From contig NZ_JAAXPW010000015.1 of the NCBI RefSeq assembly GCF_012396605.1, positions 1-64,000 on the forward strand: a DNA stretch of 64,000 bases. Direction: 5' to 3'. Source of the stretch: Ureibacillus thermosphaericus. Its GTDB lineage: Bacteria; Bacillota; Bacilli; Bacillales_A; Planococcaceae. The translations under genes were made by a program, and so were the position numbers. Each line of letters starts with the position of its first letter. The stretch's first letter is position 1. Below the pieces are notes generated by a model, which saw nothing but the letters and a program-made list of their open reading frames with translations, did no database searches and was not told the origin of the DNA. Positions 55,167 to 63,638 of this stretch are shown piece by piece.

Positions 55167-55431
55167 CGCAATTCCTCCTCCTACCTAATTGTGTTTTCTA
55201 GGTATAATGTTAACAATAGAGGAATTGTTTGGTAGACCCATTTTCAAATATGGTCCTATATGCCTTGAAAAGCTACTAGGCATTTTTATGATGGTGCCCA
55301 ACATTTCTTGTGAGAAACACAGTTTCCAGCATCTCTATGTTTGGCGCTTCATTCTTGGTGCCAGTTACTTTTTGTATAGTGCAAGGTACTCATTTAGATG
55401 GTACCTAGAATGTTTTGAACTTTTAGCAACT

Positions 55432-56745
55432 TCATATACTTACTTTTACTGACTGAATTGCTTTTGCAATGTTACGCGAATGTATATTACTTGCGTTTAA
55501 CTTTTTCAATTTAACAAAATACATACCTCTCTTTGAAATATAGTAAGCAAGTTCTTCTTCTATTTCTGCAGGCACCTGATTTTTTGTAATGATATCTATG
55601 ATTAAATCTTGTATAGCCCATTGATCATGATAGGAAGCTAACTCCCACATTTCTTTTAAGCATTCCAATTGGATAGCAGAACTTTGTGGTACAGCCTTAA
55701 AAAATCTGTTGAGGAAATAACCAAATGAGTTCATTGCACTGAATGGCCATCCTACTCGTGCATAACAATGGTTAAGATTTTGAATAAACAATTTTATAAA
55801 TTTTAGCGCTTTATCTTCTCCTATATCTGATACAAACTTTGATATTTCGCTTATATTATCAAAGTAGTTTATTATAGGCTCGATAAAATCGTAATAAACA
55901 TGATCATATATATTTGATTTCATAATAACTTCGTAAAGTTCTTTCGACTCAACACCGTTTTTTTGACTTAAATATTCCCTCACAGTCATATGCTCCCAAT
56001 TTAAAAAACTCAACTTTGATTGCAGCATCTTATTTTTGAGCAATTCCTTTTTTAAAATAGAAACATTTTCAAATCGATCCTCTATTTTTTCAGAAATTGC
56101 ACCTTTAATAATGAATTTAAATGCTGATGGAGCATCACGCAAATTGCTTGGTTCTCTTCCTGTAAGAACAAAGTATAATATTTTCCCTAAGGAATATATA
56201 TCGCTCTGAATAGTTGCATCCTTTAATTTATCTACTTGTTCTGGTGCTGCATAGTAATAAGTTCCAGTACAATATCCACCTTGAGAAAATCTAGAATAAT
56301 CCTTTTCTACCCCAAAGCCGCTGATGTACCATTCCCCATCTATTAATAAAATATTTTGTGGAGTTAGATTTCGATGTAAGATACTTCTAGAATGCGCAAT
56401 TGATATTCCATCAAGAATACGTTCAAAAATATTGGTACGTGTTTCAATATTTAAGTGTTGATGATTACTTGTTATATATTGTTGCAAATTTTGTTCTGCA
56501 TAAGGCATGATATACCACAGTTCATCTTCATTATAGGCTATTAATGGAACGATATGTGGTTCCCCTTTTAGAGCATGCAATATTTCAATTTCTCTTTTAA
56601 ATCTTTTTACAATCGCTTCATCGTTAATAAATTCTCTCTTCAATTTTTTAACAGCGTATTTGTGGCCATTCTCATCAACATATCTTGATACTATTGTAAA
56701 TGCGCCTTCACCAATCATATCTTCATATTGTAGTTCGCATAACAT
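55432..56745 (-). CDS. Hanks-type protein kinase homologue lacking catalytic aspartates (pseudokinase)
   Basis: 437 residues. A kinase fold covers about 5-270: GEGAFTIV (glycine loop), Lys33 in YAVKK, a helix-C Glu near 52-54, APEQ at 167-170 and DIYSLG. The catalytic loop reads HRNLTPQN, with Asn126 instead of Asp, and the metal-binding DFG reads GFG, with Gly143 instead of Asp. Both key aspartates are missing, so phosphotransfer is unlikely. The C-terminal 170 residues are helical and unassigned. The start is uncertain: the ATG at 56745 follows AAAGGA by 10 bases and fits the kinase fold, while the frame opens 44 codons earlier at a GTG without a ribosome binding site. Confidence 0.75.
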   Translation of the reverse strand: MLCELQYEDMIGEGAFTIVSRYVDENGHKYAVKKLKREFINDEAIVKRFKREIEILHALKGEPHIVPLIAYNEDELWYIMPYAEQNLQQYITSNHQHLNIETRTNIFERILDGISIAHSRSILHRNLTPQNILLIDGEWYISGFGVEKDYSRFSQGGYCTGTYYYAAPEQVDKLKDATIQSDIYSLGKILYFVLTGREPSNLRDAPSAFKFIIKGAISEKIEDRFENVSILKKELLKNKMLQSKLSFLNWEHMTVREYLSQKNGVESKELYEVIMKSNIYDHVYYDFIEPIINYFDNISEISKFVSDIGEDKALKFIKLFIQNLNHCYARVGWPFSAMNSFGYFLNRFFKAVPQSSAIQLECLKEMWELASYHDQWAIQDLIIDIITKNQVPAEIEEELAYYISKRGMYFVKLKKLNASNIHSRNIAKAIQSVKVSI

Positions 56746-57030
56746 GGCTTCTTCTTCCTTTAATGGGATTTTATTTTCATGGTTCAATTTAAACAATTCT
56801 GAAAGTATTAAGAATGTGTTGCTAAATAGAAAACTCCACTTATGCATTATTAATATATTGTGATCCTGTACTGTCACTTCATTAACATGAAAATTTATAG
56901 AATCAGGGACATTACCATTTCATCATTATTTAATAATTGTATATCAAGTTCATACTACATTTATTCTTTTATTCATAATTAGGGATATTCTATTCATAAG
57001 TGTAAAAGAAGGTAGATCAATTATAAGAAA

Positions 57031-57071
57031 AAACGGCACAAATTCTTGTGTGTTTAGAATTTATGCCGTTT
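57031..57071 (-). terminator. Terminator of pgcA
   Basis: AAACGGCACAAATTCT pairs with AGAATTTATGCCGTTT (one mismatch). The minus strand continues TTTTCTTAT. Confidence 0.8.
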
Positions 57072-57127
57072 TATCATCCTTATAAAAAATTTTTAGTGAT
57101 AGGTGCTTACTCATACACCTTTCTGTC

Positions 57128-58837
57128 TCATCTCGCCAAGTAGTGATGCCAAGCACTTACTAAGGATTCCAGCGACTCTTCCGCTGCTTCTCTGCTTTCT
57201 TTCACCACACCAAAGTAGAATTTACATTTTGGTTCAGTTCCGGATGGACGGATCGTTACCCAGGAGTCATCTGCCAACACAAACTTCAATACATTTTCCT
57301 TAGGCAAAGTTAATGGCTCAGTTGTGCCGTCCACCAAATATGCCAAACCCTTCCAGTAATCTTCCACCCTTACTATCGGCACGCCATCAACTTCCTTTGG
57401 TAAATCCTTACGCAACCCATCTAAAATGGCTTTCATTTTCTCTTGTCCATCTTTTCCTTCAAACACTTTTGACACTAGAGCCTCACGATAATAACCAAAC
57501 TCCCCATATAACTCTTCCAACACTTGCGACAATTTTTTTCCTTTCGTAGCATAATAGGCTGCCATTTCAGCGACCTGAATCGCTACTTGCACGGCATCTT
57601 TATCGCGAGCGAATGGCTTAATCAAATAACCGTAACTTTCTTCATATCCAAATATAAATGTATATTCTCCCGTTTTCTCAAACTCCGCAATTTTTTCAGC
57701 AATGTACTTAAATCCAGTTAACGTGTCAAAAGTCTTTACATTGTATTTCTTCGCAATCGCAGTACCCATTTCTGAAGTTACAATCGTCTTCACCATCGCG
57801 CCTTTTTCCGGCAAAGTGCCTTGCTCTTTCTTCGTCTCTAATAAATATTGTAATAATAGAGCACCAAGCTGATTTCCTGTCAAATGCTCATACTTCTCCC
57901 CGTTCCAAACAGCAACACCGAGGCGATCGGCATCTGGATCGGTCGCCAATAACAAATCTGCCCCAACTTTTTCTCCCAACTCCGTCGCTAGCTTAAAAGC
58001 AGCAGGTTCTTCAGGATTCGGGTAAGCAACTGTTGGAAACGAACCATCTTGAGTTGCCTGGGATTCTACTACATGAATATTTGTAAATCCAAATGCCTCT
58101 AATCCCTTTGTTACTGGTACAAAACCTGTCCCGTGCAACGGGGTATACACTATGCTTAACCCGAGAGCTAAGTCTTGTCGATTCTTTAACGTCAATAAAT
58201 TTGCCAAATACTTTTCATCATACTCTTCTAAAATCCAATGCAATAAACCTTGCTTCTCTAATTTATCTTCAGACGCCACTTCAATCGCAAATATATTTTC
58301 AATCTTTTTCATATAATCCACAATTGTTTTCGCTGCTGATGGAACTAACTGCGCCCCATCTTCTCCATACACTTTAAAACCATTATACTGTTTTGGATTG
58401 TGGCTCGCCGTAATCACAACACCTGCGAAGGCATGTAACTCTCGAACAGTAAAGGACAATTGTGGTGTTGGCCGCGGTTCCTTATATAGATAAGAAGAAA
58501 TTCCATGAGCCCCTAAAACACGAGCCGTCTCCAACGCAAATTCATAAGAATAATGCCGAGTATCATAAGCGATGACGACTCCCCGGCGTTTTGCTGATTC
58601 CCCTTGAGAATCGATATAACAAGCTAGCCCTTCAGCAACTCGACGAATTGTATAGATATTCATGCGATTCGTACCAGCACCTAGGATACCGCGCATCCCT
58701 GCTGTCCCAAAGGATAAATATTGATAAAACCGGTCCTCAATCGCAGCAAAATTTTCTGCAATTTGCTCCAGTTCTTCTTTTAAATAATTCGGCAAGTCTT
58801 CATTTTTCCATTGTTGATAAAGTTCTATCACACTCAT
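57128..58837 (-). CDS. pgcA: Alpha-phosphoglucomutase/phosphomannomutase PgcA
   Basis: 569 residues of the alpha-D-phosphohexomutase superfamily, interconverting glucose-1-phosphate and glucose-6-phosphate for UDP-glucose and wall polymer synthesis. The phosphoserine is Ser145 (TASHNPKQYNG), the metal loop is DPDADR at 300-305, the sugar loop is GYEESYGY and the phosphate loop RPSGTEPK lies near the C-terminus. All four functional blocks are intact and the length matches B. subtilis PgcA. It is monocistronic, with its own terminator. Confidence 0.95.
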   Translation of the reverse strand: MSVIELYQQWKNEDLPNYLKEELEQIAENFAAIEDRFYQYLSFGTAGMRGILGAGTNRMNIYTIRRVAEGLACYIDSQGESAKRRGVVIAYDTRHYSYEFALETARVLGAHGISSYLYKEPRPTPQLSFTVRELHAFAGVVITASHNPKQYNGFKVYGEDGAQLVPSAAKTIVDYMKKIENIFAIEVASEDKLEKQGLLHWILEEYDEKYLANLLTLKNRQDLALGLSIVYTPLHGTGFVPVTKGLEAFGFTNIHVVESQATQDGSFPTVAYPNPEEPAAFKLATELGEKVGADLLLATDPDADRLGVAVWNGEKYEHLTGNQLGALLLQYLLETKKEQGTLPEKGAMVKTIVTSEMGTAIAKKYNVKTFDTLTGFKYIAEKIAEFEKTGEYTFIFGYEESYGYLIKPFARDKDAVQVAIQVAEMAAYYATKGKKLSQVLEELYGEFGYYREALVSKVFEGKDGQEKMKAILDGLRKDLPKEVDGVPIVRVEDYWKGLAYLVDGTTEPLTLPKENVLKFVLADDSWVTIRPSGTEPKCKFYFGVVKESREAAEESLESLVSAWHHYLAR

Positions 58838-58964
58838 TTTGACACCTACTCAATAACGTAATTGTACCTTCATTTTCATGCTTTTAATTATGGCATAGAT
58901 AAACTAAAAAACCAATGTTGTTACTATAATTAGGAATTAGAGTAATTTTAAATAAAAATGAAAA

Positions 58965-59002
58965 GAGCAAATTGGAAAACGCTTCGTTTTCACAATTCGC
59001 TC
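58965..59002. terminator. Terminator of comK (dispersed hairpin type)
   Basis: GAGCAAATTG pairs with CAATTCGCTC around a second stem, GAAAAC/GTTTTC. T-rich stretches lie on both sides. It closely resembles the hairpin at 30931-30969. Confidence 0.75.
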
Positions 59003-59085
59003 CTTTTTCGAGACCATTAGATTGTCCCTTTATGATGAAGAGGAGAATGGCAACAATAGTTTAACAGATTTTAAAAAATATTCCA

Positions 59086-59574
59086 TTACAAATTGATAAA
59101 TCTTCTTCTGCCTGAAATATATTTTGTTTCACATAACAATGCAAGGGCAAGTCTTCTTCTTTCCCACACTTTTTCCGCTGATAATCGAATAAGAAAGCGT
59201 TCGTTATTATGGAATATAATATAGCAATGATTTTTATCAACAGGCTGAACTTTGAAAGTTAAATCGATAACCCATAATGGTTCTCGGTAATCTTTATATG
59301 GAAATTGACAGGCTACAATTCCTCTTTCTTCTGAAATAATGATGGGCGGATTTTTCCGTTTTCTTAAAATTCTTCTCGCTGATTTTAGTCGCCCATTTAA
59401 ATCCGAACCGAAATAAATACAGATGTCATCCAGAAGTTGATACGTGTTTTTGGTTGAAGCTATTTTCCCATAATCATAAGTCAAAACCTGAGATGAATGC
59501 ACTTCAGTATAGAAAGGAGTAATTGCAAAAACATTAAAATTTTTCATCATGTCCAATTCATTGAATTCATTCAT
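59086..59574 (-). CDS. comK: Competence transcription factor ComK
   Basis: 162 residues. The central part matches ComK: a Cys followed by YFGSDLNGRLKSARRILRKRKNPPIIISEERG, recalling the FFGSxxxGR and KPPI blocks of B. subtilis ComK, then PLWVIDLTFKV and a basic C-terminus (ERRRLALALL). ComK binds AT-rich K-boxes and activates DNA-uptake genes. It is shorter than the B. subtilis protein by about 30 residues at the C-terminus. The start ATG has AGGAGG 10 bases upstream. A start eleven codons earlier is less likely. It is divergent from a sigma-factor-like gene. Confidence 0.85.
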   Translation of the reverse strand: MNEFNELDMMKNFNVFAITPFYTEVHSSQVLTYDYGKIASTKNTYQLLDDICIYFGSDLNGRLKSARRILRKRKNPPIIISEERGIVACQFPYKDYREPLWVIDLTFKVQPVDKNHCYIIFHNNERFLIRLSAEKVWERRRLALALLCETKYISGRRRFINL

Positions 59575-59898
59575 ACAATAACTTCCTCCTATGCTAATTT
59601 GCTTCATCTATTTTGTAATAGTAAATATATAACGAACTTCTCCAACTTTATGTATAAAGGATAATAGAATTGAACCGTTTTTACTACTTACAACTAAAAT
59701 TATACAGAATAAACAAAAAAATACAATACAAATTATGGAATTTTTAAAATTTTCTTTAATTTATAGATAATAGTATAGAAAAATCTAGTAATTATTAGTA
59801 GAAAATCATGATAATAGTCGATTCGAAAAAATATAAATCTTCTCTTACGATAGTAGCACCCGGGAATATTGATCAGTACTGATCGTAGGAGAAGAAGG
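59575..59898. other. Divergent control region of comK and the sigma-like gene
   Basis: About 320 bp, very AT-rich, with A-tracts and T-tracts around 59710-59760 that would suit ComK autoregulation. I could not find a clean AAAA-N5-TTTT K-box pair, so this remains a suggestion. No other gene is seen. Confidence 0.4.
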
Positions 59899-60390
59899 AT
59901 GGAAACATTTGATCAAGTACTCGAACAATATACACCGATGATTTATAGCGTAGTAAAACGAGCAAAGGTGTACAAAAACCACGACTATTATCGTCATTGT
60001 GCAACAATCGCATTATGGAATGCATGGAGAAACTATGAACCTTCTTACGGCCCATTTGCACCATATGCTTATCGCACAATGCTCACGACGATTTACCGAG
60101 AAATGAGCAAGGAAAATCATTATGAGAAACATTGTACAAGCTTCGACAAAGAAACTCTTACATTTTTAGCACAACAGATGGAAATCAAAAACGGTGGACA
60201 TTCAAGTTGTTCGGATATGTTTTCGAAGCTAGAGACAATCGTGTCAAAGGAAGAAATGGAACTGCTGTTGGATCTTTATGTTTACCGATATAAATACGAT
60301 GAACTTGTCGAAAAATACGGTGTTTCGGTATCAGCATTAAAGAAACGGAGGGATCGATTGATCAAACGGTTGCGGGAAGAGTTGGGGTGA
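59899..60390 (+). CDS. Sigma-70-family RNA polymerase sigma factor
   Basis: 163 residues. A region-2-like N-terminal half starts FDQVLEQYTPMIYSVVKRAK and contains ALWNAWRNYEPSYGPFAPYAYRTM. A region-4 helix-turn-helix closes the protein (YKYDELVEKYGVSVSALKKRRDRLIKRL). There is no region 1 or 3, so it belongs with small alternative sigma factors of the SigH/ComX-like or ECF size class. No anti-sigma gene is adjacent. The ATG follows AGGAG by 7 bases. An ATT-type upstream start is not needed. Its divergent neighbour is comK, so a competence role is an attractive but unproven reading. Confidence 0.82.
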   Translation: METFDQVLEQYTPMIYSVVKRAKVYKNHDYYRHCATIALWNAWRNYEPSYGPFAPYAYRTMLTTIYREMSKENHYEKHCTSFDKETLTFLAQQMEIKNGGHSSCSDMFSKLETIVSKEEMELLLDLYVYRYKYDELVEKYGVSVSALKKRRDRLIKRLREELG

Positions 60391-60469
60391 GAGTGGGATC
60401 AGTTAGCAGCTATGTATTGGGTGCCTGATAGTTGTCTCAAATTAAAGAATAGATACAAGGTACCTGCAC

Positions 60470-60518
60470 AGGTGCCTAGCACAGTCATAAAATCAAAGTA
60501 GTTTTGTGCTGGGCACCT
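60470..60518. repeat. GGTGCC-type palindromic hairpin
   Basis: AGGTGCCTAGCACA pairs with TGTGCTGGGCACCT (one mismatch). Further GGTGCC and GGTACC copies lie just upstream (60419-60476). It resembles GGTGCC/GGCACC palindromes scattered in Bacillaceae intergenic DNA. It touches the end of the galE fragment. Confidence 0.5.
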
Positions 60519-60621
60519 ATATTGAACTTTCAAATCTCCATGCATCTCTACACATGTCAATAAGATTTCGTGTTGCTTTCCAACCTAATTCTTTTTCAGC
60601 TTTCGAAACGTCTGCGTAACA
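60517..60621 (-). pseudogene. 3' fragment of a UDP-glucose 4-epimerase (galE) gene
   Basis: The minus-strand frame encodes CYADVSKAEKELGWKATR, then NLIDMCRDAWRFESSI and a stop. This is the C-terminal end of GalE-type epimerases (KAxxELGW and MCRDAW are the give-away). The rest of the gene is absent: upstream of the CYADV segment the same frame soon loses similarity. It is a leftover of a recombination or insertion event in this patch. Confidence 0.7.
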
Positions 60622-60727
60622 AACGTAAGCGTACAGGTTTGAGAGGTCCACGACTCGTTGAGGGTGGAGGTGAATCAGAATCGGATTCCAAATTGACAGG
60701 GACGATATTTACTTTTTCAACTGCCAA
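60596..60727 (-). CDS. Possible 43-residue small protein
   Basis: A TTG start at 60727 is 9 bases after a perfect AGGAGG. The product starts MAVEKVNIVPVNLESDSDS, has a short proline/serine stretch (PPPSTSRGP) and a strongly basic end (VRLRLLRRRFES). The last 26 bases overlap the galE fragment in another frame, so the C-terminal end may be a recent fusion. No family was recognised. The ribosome binding site and the acidic-to-basic layout make translation plausible, not certain. Confidence 0.4.
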   Translation of the reverse strand: MAVEKVNIVPVNLESDSDSPPPSTSRGPLKPVRLRLLRRRFES

Positions 60728-60904
60728 ACAAAAACACCTCCTCTGTAATCGATAACTCTATCTTACAGGGAGGTACGATGGATTGATAGGCTCTATAATA
60801 TTTGGTGTTAGTGAGTAAAAACCAGCACCCATTTTTTGAACAAAAAAATGAGACATGTGACAAACTCTGGTAAAATGTAATCGCCAAAACACATTTCCCA
60901 AAGG

Positions 60905-61676
60905 AGTTGTGTCACATATCTCACCATCCTTCTATACGAAACCTACTCAATATAAAAGACAAAAATATCACATTTGATGAAAATTTTGTTCTACCGAAAC
61001 GATCAAAAAAGTAAAAGCGAAAGTCTTTCAAGGGACGTTAACGTATCAACCAAAAGCTTGTTATGCTTGTGGACATGTCTTCGATGATCAAATCATTAAA
61101 CACGGTTTTAAAACGTCTCTCATTAAAATGCCTAGCATTTCAGGTTTTCATACCTACTCAAAATTGCGTAAACAGCGTTATTTCTGTAAACATTGTCATG
61201 CCACGTTTACTTTAAAAACGAGCGTCGTGGCTAAAAACTGTTGTATTTCCAACAATACCAAAGTATCGATTGCTTTAGACGCCAAAGATAAAATATCCGA
61301 AAAAGATATTGCGTTGAAACATCATGGTTCTCATTCCACTGTTAGTCGTGTCATTGACAGCTTTTATAGCTACTATCAACCAAATGTTCACTACCTTCCA
61401 CAGCTTTTGTGTTTTGATGGGTTTAAATCGCAACTAGAGCGATGTCCTTTATTTTCTGCGACTCTGAAACGGGGGAGATGGTGGATATCGTGGAGGACTG
61501 AAGATTACATCCTCAAAGAGTATTTCTTACGGTATTCCAAGAAGGCGAGAGATGCGGTAAAAACGATTGTCATCGATATGTATAGCCCTTATATTTCCTT
61601 AATCCAAGAAGTTTTCCCTAAAGCGGAAATCATACTCGACAAATTCCATATCCTCCAACGATTTAGCAGAGCATAG
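60905..61676 (+). mobile_element. Decayed ISL3-family insertion sequence (transposase remnant)
   Basis: An ISL3-type transposase is recognisable in pieces: NLLNIKDKNITFDENF near 60935-60990, then a shift to KAKVFQGTLTYQPKACYACGHVFDD with a zinc finger (CYAC, later CKHC), and SGFHTYSKLRKQRYFCKHC from 61128. Around 61435-61510 the conserved AMSFIFCDSETGEMVDIVED reads in a different frame, and the main frame resumes at LKEYFLRYSKKARD. It stops at FHILQRFSRA, well short of full length. At least three frameshifts plus a C-terminal deletion make it inactive. I could not place its terminal inverted repeats; the left end may be near 60805. Confidence 0.8.
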
Positions 61677-61868
61677 CTTAGTCACTTTCTAATTTCCAAA
61701 AAAGACAACTAAGAAAGAACTAGGTCAGTTCCTCTTCACCTTCACACCCAAAGCCCAAAGGCTGAGTTGATTGTTCCATGTACCTTGTAATAAGCGACAA
61801 AAAGCTAGTAAGTGTTTACATTAGCATCTCTTTGTTTCCCGATTTATTGTTTGTAAAATACAATGAGA

Positions 61869-63029
61869 TTACGTTTTAAACAATTTAATCTGCTTAGATT
61901 GTATACCAAGGTTCTTTGCAAAGGCATCAATGCGTTTGATGTCACCAACACTGTACCAACTGATGAGCCATTTCATATTTGACGATTTTTTATTTTTTCT
62001 AATAATCTCTTTAAAGTAAGGATAGTCAACTACCGAAAGAGAATGACCTATAACAACTACTGTATCTATATCTGCAAAAGCTAAGAATGTTGCTTTATTC
62101 GCTTTAATCACATCACTGGATTTCTTGGCAGTTGAAGAATAGTAATTACCTAATTGATACCCAGCGGTTGCATGCAAATCATATGTGGTTTGGTTCTTCA
62201 TTCTTAACCGATCACTTTTAAAATCGCTTGGATTTAAATCTAGTTCATGATTAGCCATGTCAGAATGTCCTAAAATCAACTCTTTGTTTGTATCCCGTCT
62301 ATCCCCGTGGATATAGAGAATATTTCCTTTTGGCACTTTGTAAATTGTCTCAAGGAATTCTGTGTAATTAAAATTTATATACCTTGCCTCAGTATTTATG
62401 ATCTGTTTGAGCGGTGTGTTAGAAATAGTTGGTTTTAAAGTAACTATCCATTTCCTAAAATTCTTTGGCAACTCGTCCATAATAGTGTATGTGGGGGACA
62501 TAGCTGCTTCAGATGCCATGAAAAAGTCTGCTGCAGAAAAGTCATCATCATGTTGTTCTTTTACGTCAAAAATATCCATCCAATCATTAAGCGTAACGAG
62601 CAACGCTTCGTCATCAAAATAAGCAAGACTTTCCTCGAAATCGGCCCATAAGTCTTCTTTTTGAATATACATTTCCAGTGTTTTTCTAAGTTCATTACGG
62701 CGTCCTAAAGAATCTCTGAAATGATAGTAACTTGATGGCACACCATGCATGAGATCAAATCCGTTTCCTATAATGTAAAGGATCGTATTAGGATCTGCCG
62801 ATTGCATTTCTACTTCTTCTACCTGTTCAAATTGCAAATTTGCTAAAACACGATTTAATTCCTGTTTTTGACGTCTCTGTTCAAGTTGAAACTTCCTTTT
62901 TTCACGGCATGATTTACATCTCTTAGGAGTATGAAGGCCTTTCTTTTTATAAAAATTACTTTCTCCTTCTGTAAAAAATGCTGCATGACACTCCTTACAC
63001 TTCAATAACAACACCTTTTCATGCGACAC
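61869..63029 (-). CDS. AbiH-family abortive-infection protein with an N-terminal zinc ribbon
   Basis: 386 residues. A zinc-ribbon module with Cys11, Cys14, Cys38 and Cys41 (CKEC, CKSC) and a basic KREKRKF-type helix opens the protein. The main part is AbiH-like: ILYIIGNGFDLMHGVPSSYY, the ARYINFNYTEFLETIY block, NILYIHG and a late VVVIGHSLSVVDYPYF. AbiH proteins protect against phage by a mechanism still unclear. The GTG at 63029 lies 7 bases after AGAGG; a GTG two codons earlier is too close. It follows an IS remnant, a typical accessory-region setting. Confidence 0.85.
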   Translation of the reverse strand: MSHEKVLLLKCKECHAAFFTEGESNFYKKKGLHTPKRCKSCREKRKFQLEQRRQKQELNRVLANLQFEQVEEVEMQSADPNTILYIIGNGFDLMHGVPSSYYHFRDSLGRRNELRKTLEMYIQKEDLWADFEESLAYFDDEALLVTLNDWMDIFDVKEQHDDDFSAADFFMASEAAMSPTYTIMDELPKNFRKWIVTLKPTISNTPLKQIINTEARYINFNYTEFLETIYKVPKGNILYIHGDRRDTNKELILGHSDMANHELDLNPSDFKSDRLRMKNQTTYDLHATAGYQLGNYYSSTAKKSSDVIKANKATFLAFADIDTVVVIGHSLSVVDYPYFKEIIRKNKKSSNMKWLISWYSVGDIKRIDAFAKNLGIQSKQIKLFKT

Positions 63030-63129
63030 AATCACACCTCTTTTCTGATTGATGAATAGAGCTAGTGGTAGTTTTACTATTTTAGGACTAAACTTACATC
63101 CAACCTAGTCCTTTTTCTATTTATGTAAT

Positions 63130-63567
63130 TCATAGAGAAAATTTAGCTGCAACAAACTCCTCAATATTTCTATACTGATTGATTTCACCTTGAAATGACT
63201 CTGCCGTGAATACTTTAAATGGTATACCCTTACTTTTATAAAGACTCTCATTTATAAATTGCAAGTTCTTGCGTGTGCGCTCATCGTTATATTGTTTGTA
63301 GTAATGAACTATCACAAACAGTACGTTCTCCTGATCTTCAATAATCTGATTCAACAAAACATACTGTCCTACTAACAGCTTTGCATAGTTTCCCGAATCT
63401 ATTTCAAATAAAATTCTTTTACCATCTATTTCAATCATGTCGTCAACGGAAATACTGACATCGGCATCGTAATTTTTATATGTCTGAGAGCCCTGCAACA
63501 AACCAGTTCCGAATCTATCAGAGATTAACTGCTTAAATTTCTTTTCATTTTCTCCTGCTTTTGACAA
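63130..63567 (-). CDS. Small protein, possible PD-(D/E)xK-like fold
   Basis: 145 residues, unrecognised. The order is a helix, DADVSISVDDMIEIDGKRIL, then FEIDSGNYAKLLVGQYVLL and a strand NVLFVIVHYY. A D-(x)n-E-x-D arrangement on adjacent strands followed by a helix recalls PD-(D/E)xK nuclease folds, though the usual lysine is replaced by Asp. It starts at TTG, 8 bases after AGGGTGG. It lies upstream of the AbiH gene on the same strand, 100 bp away, so co-expression is possible. Function is not assigned. Confidence 0.55.
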   Translation of the reverse strand: MSKAGENEKKFKQLISDRFGTGLLQGSQTYKNYDADVSISVDDMIEIDGKRILFEIDSGNYAKLLVGQYVLLNQIIEDQENVLFVIVHYYKQYNDERTRKNLQFINESLYKSKGIPFKVFTAESFQGEINQYRNIEEFVAAKFSL

Positions 63568-63638
63568 TGTTTAATCCACCCTTCTCTCCCATTCTACCAA
63601 ATCAAAAAAAGAACCAACCAGAAGGCTAGTCCTATCAA

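Noticed and set aside
55189-55452. 87-codon plus-strand ORF
   Set aside because: No ribosome binding site or recognisable domain; it runs into the 3' end of the pseudokinase gene.
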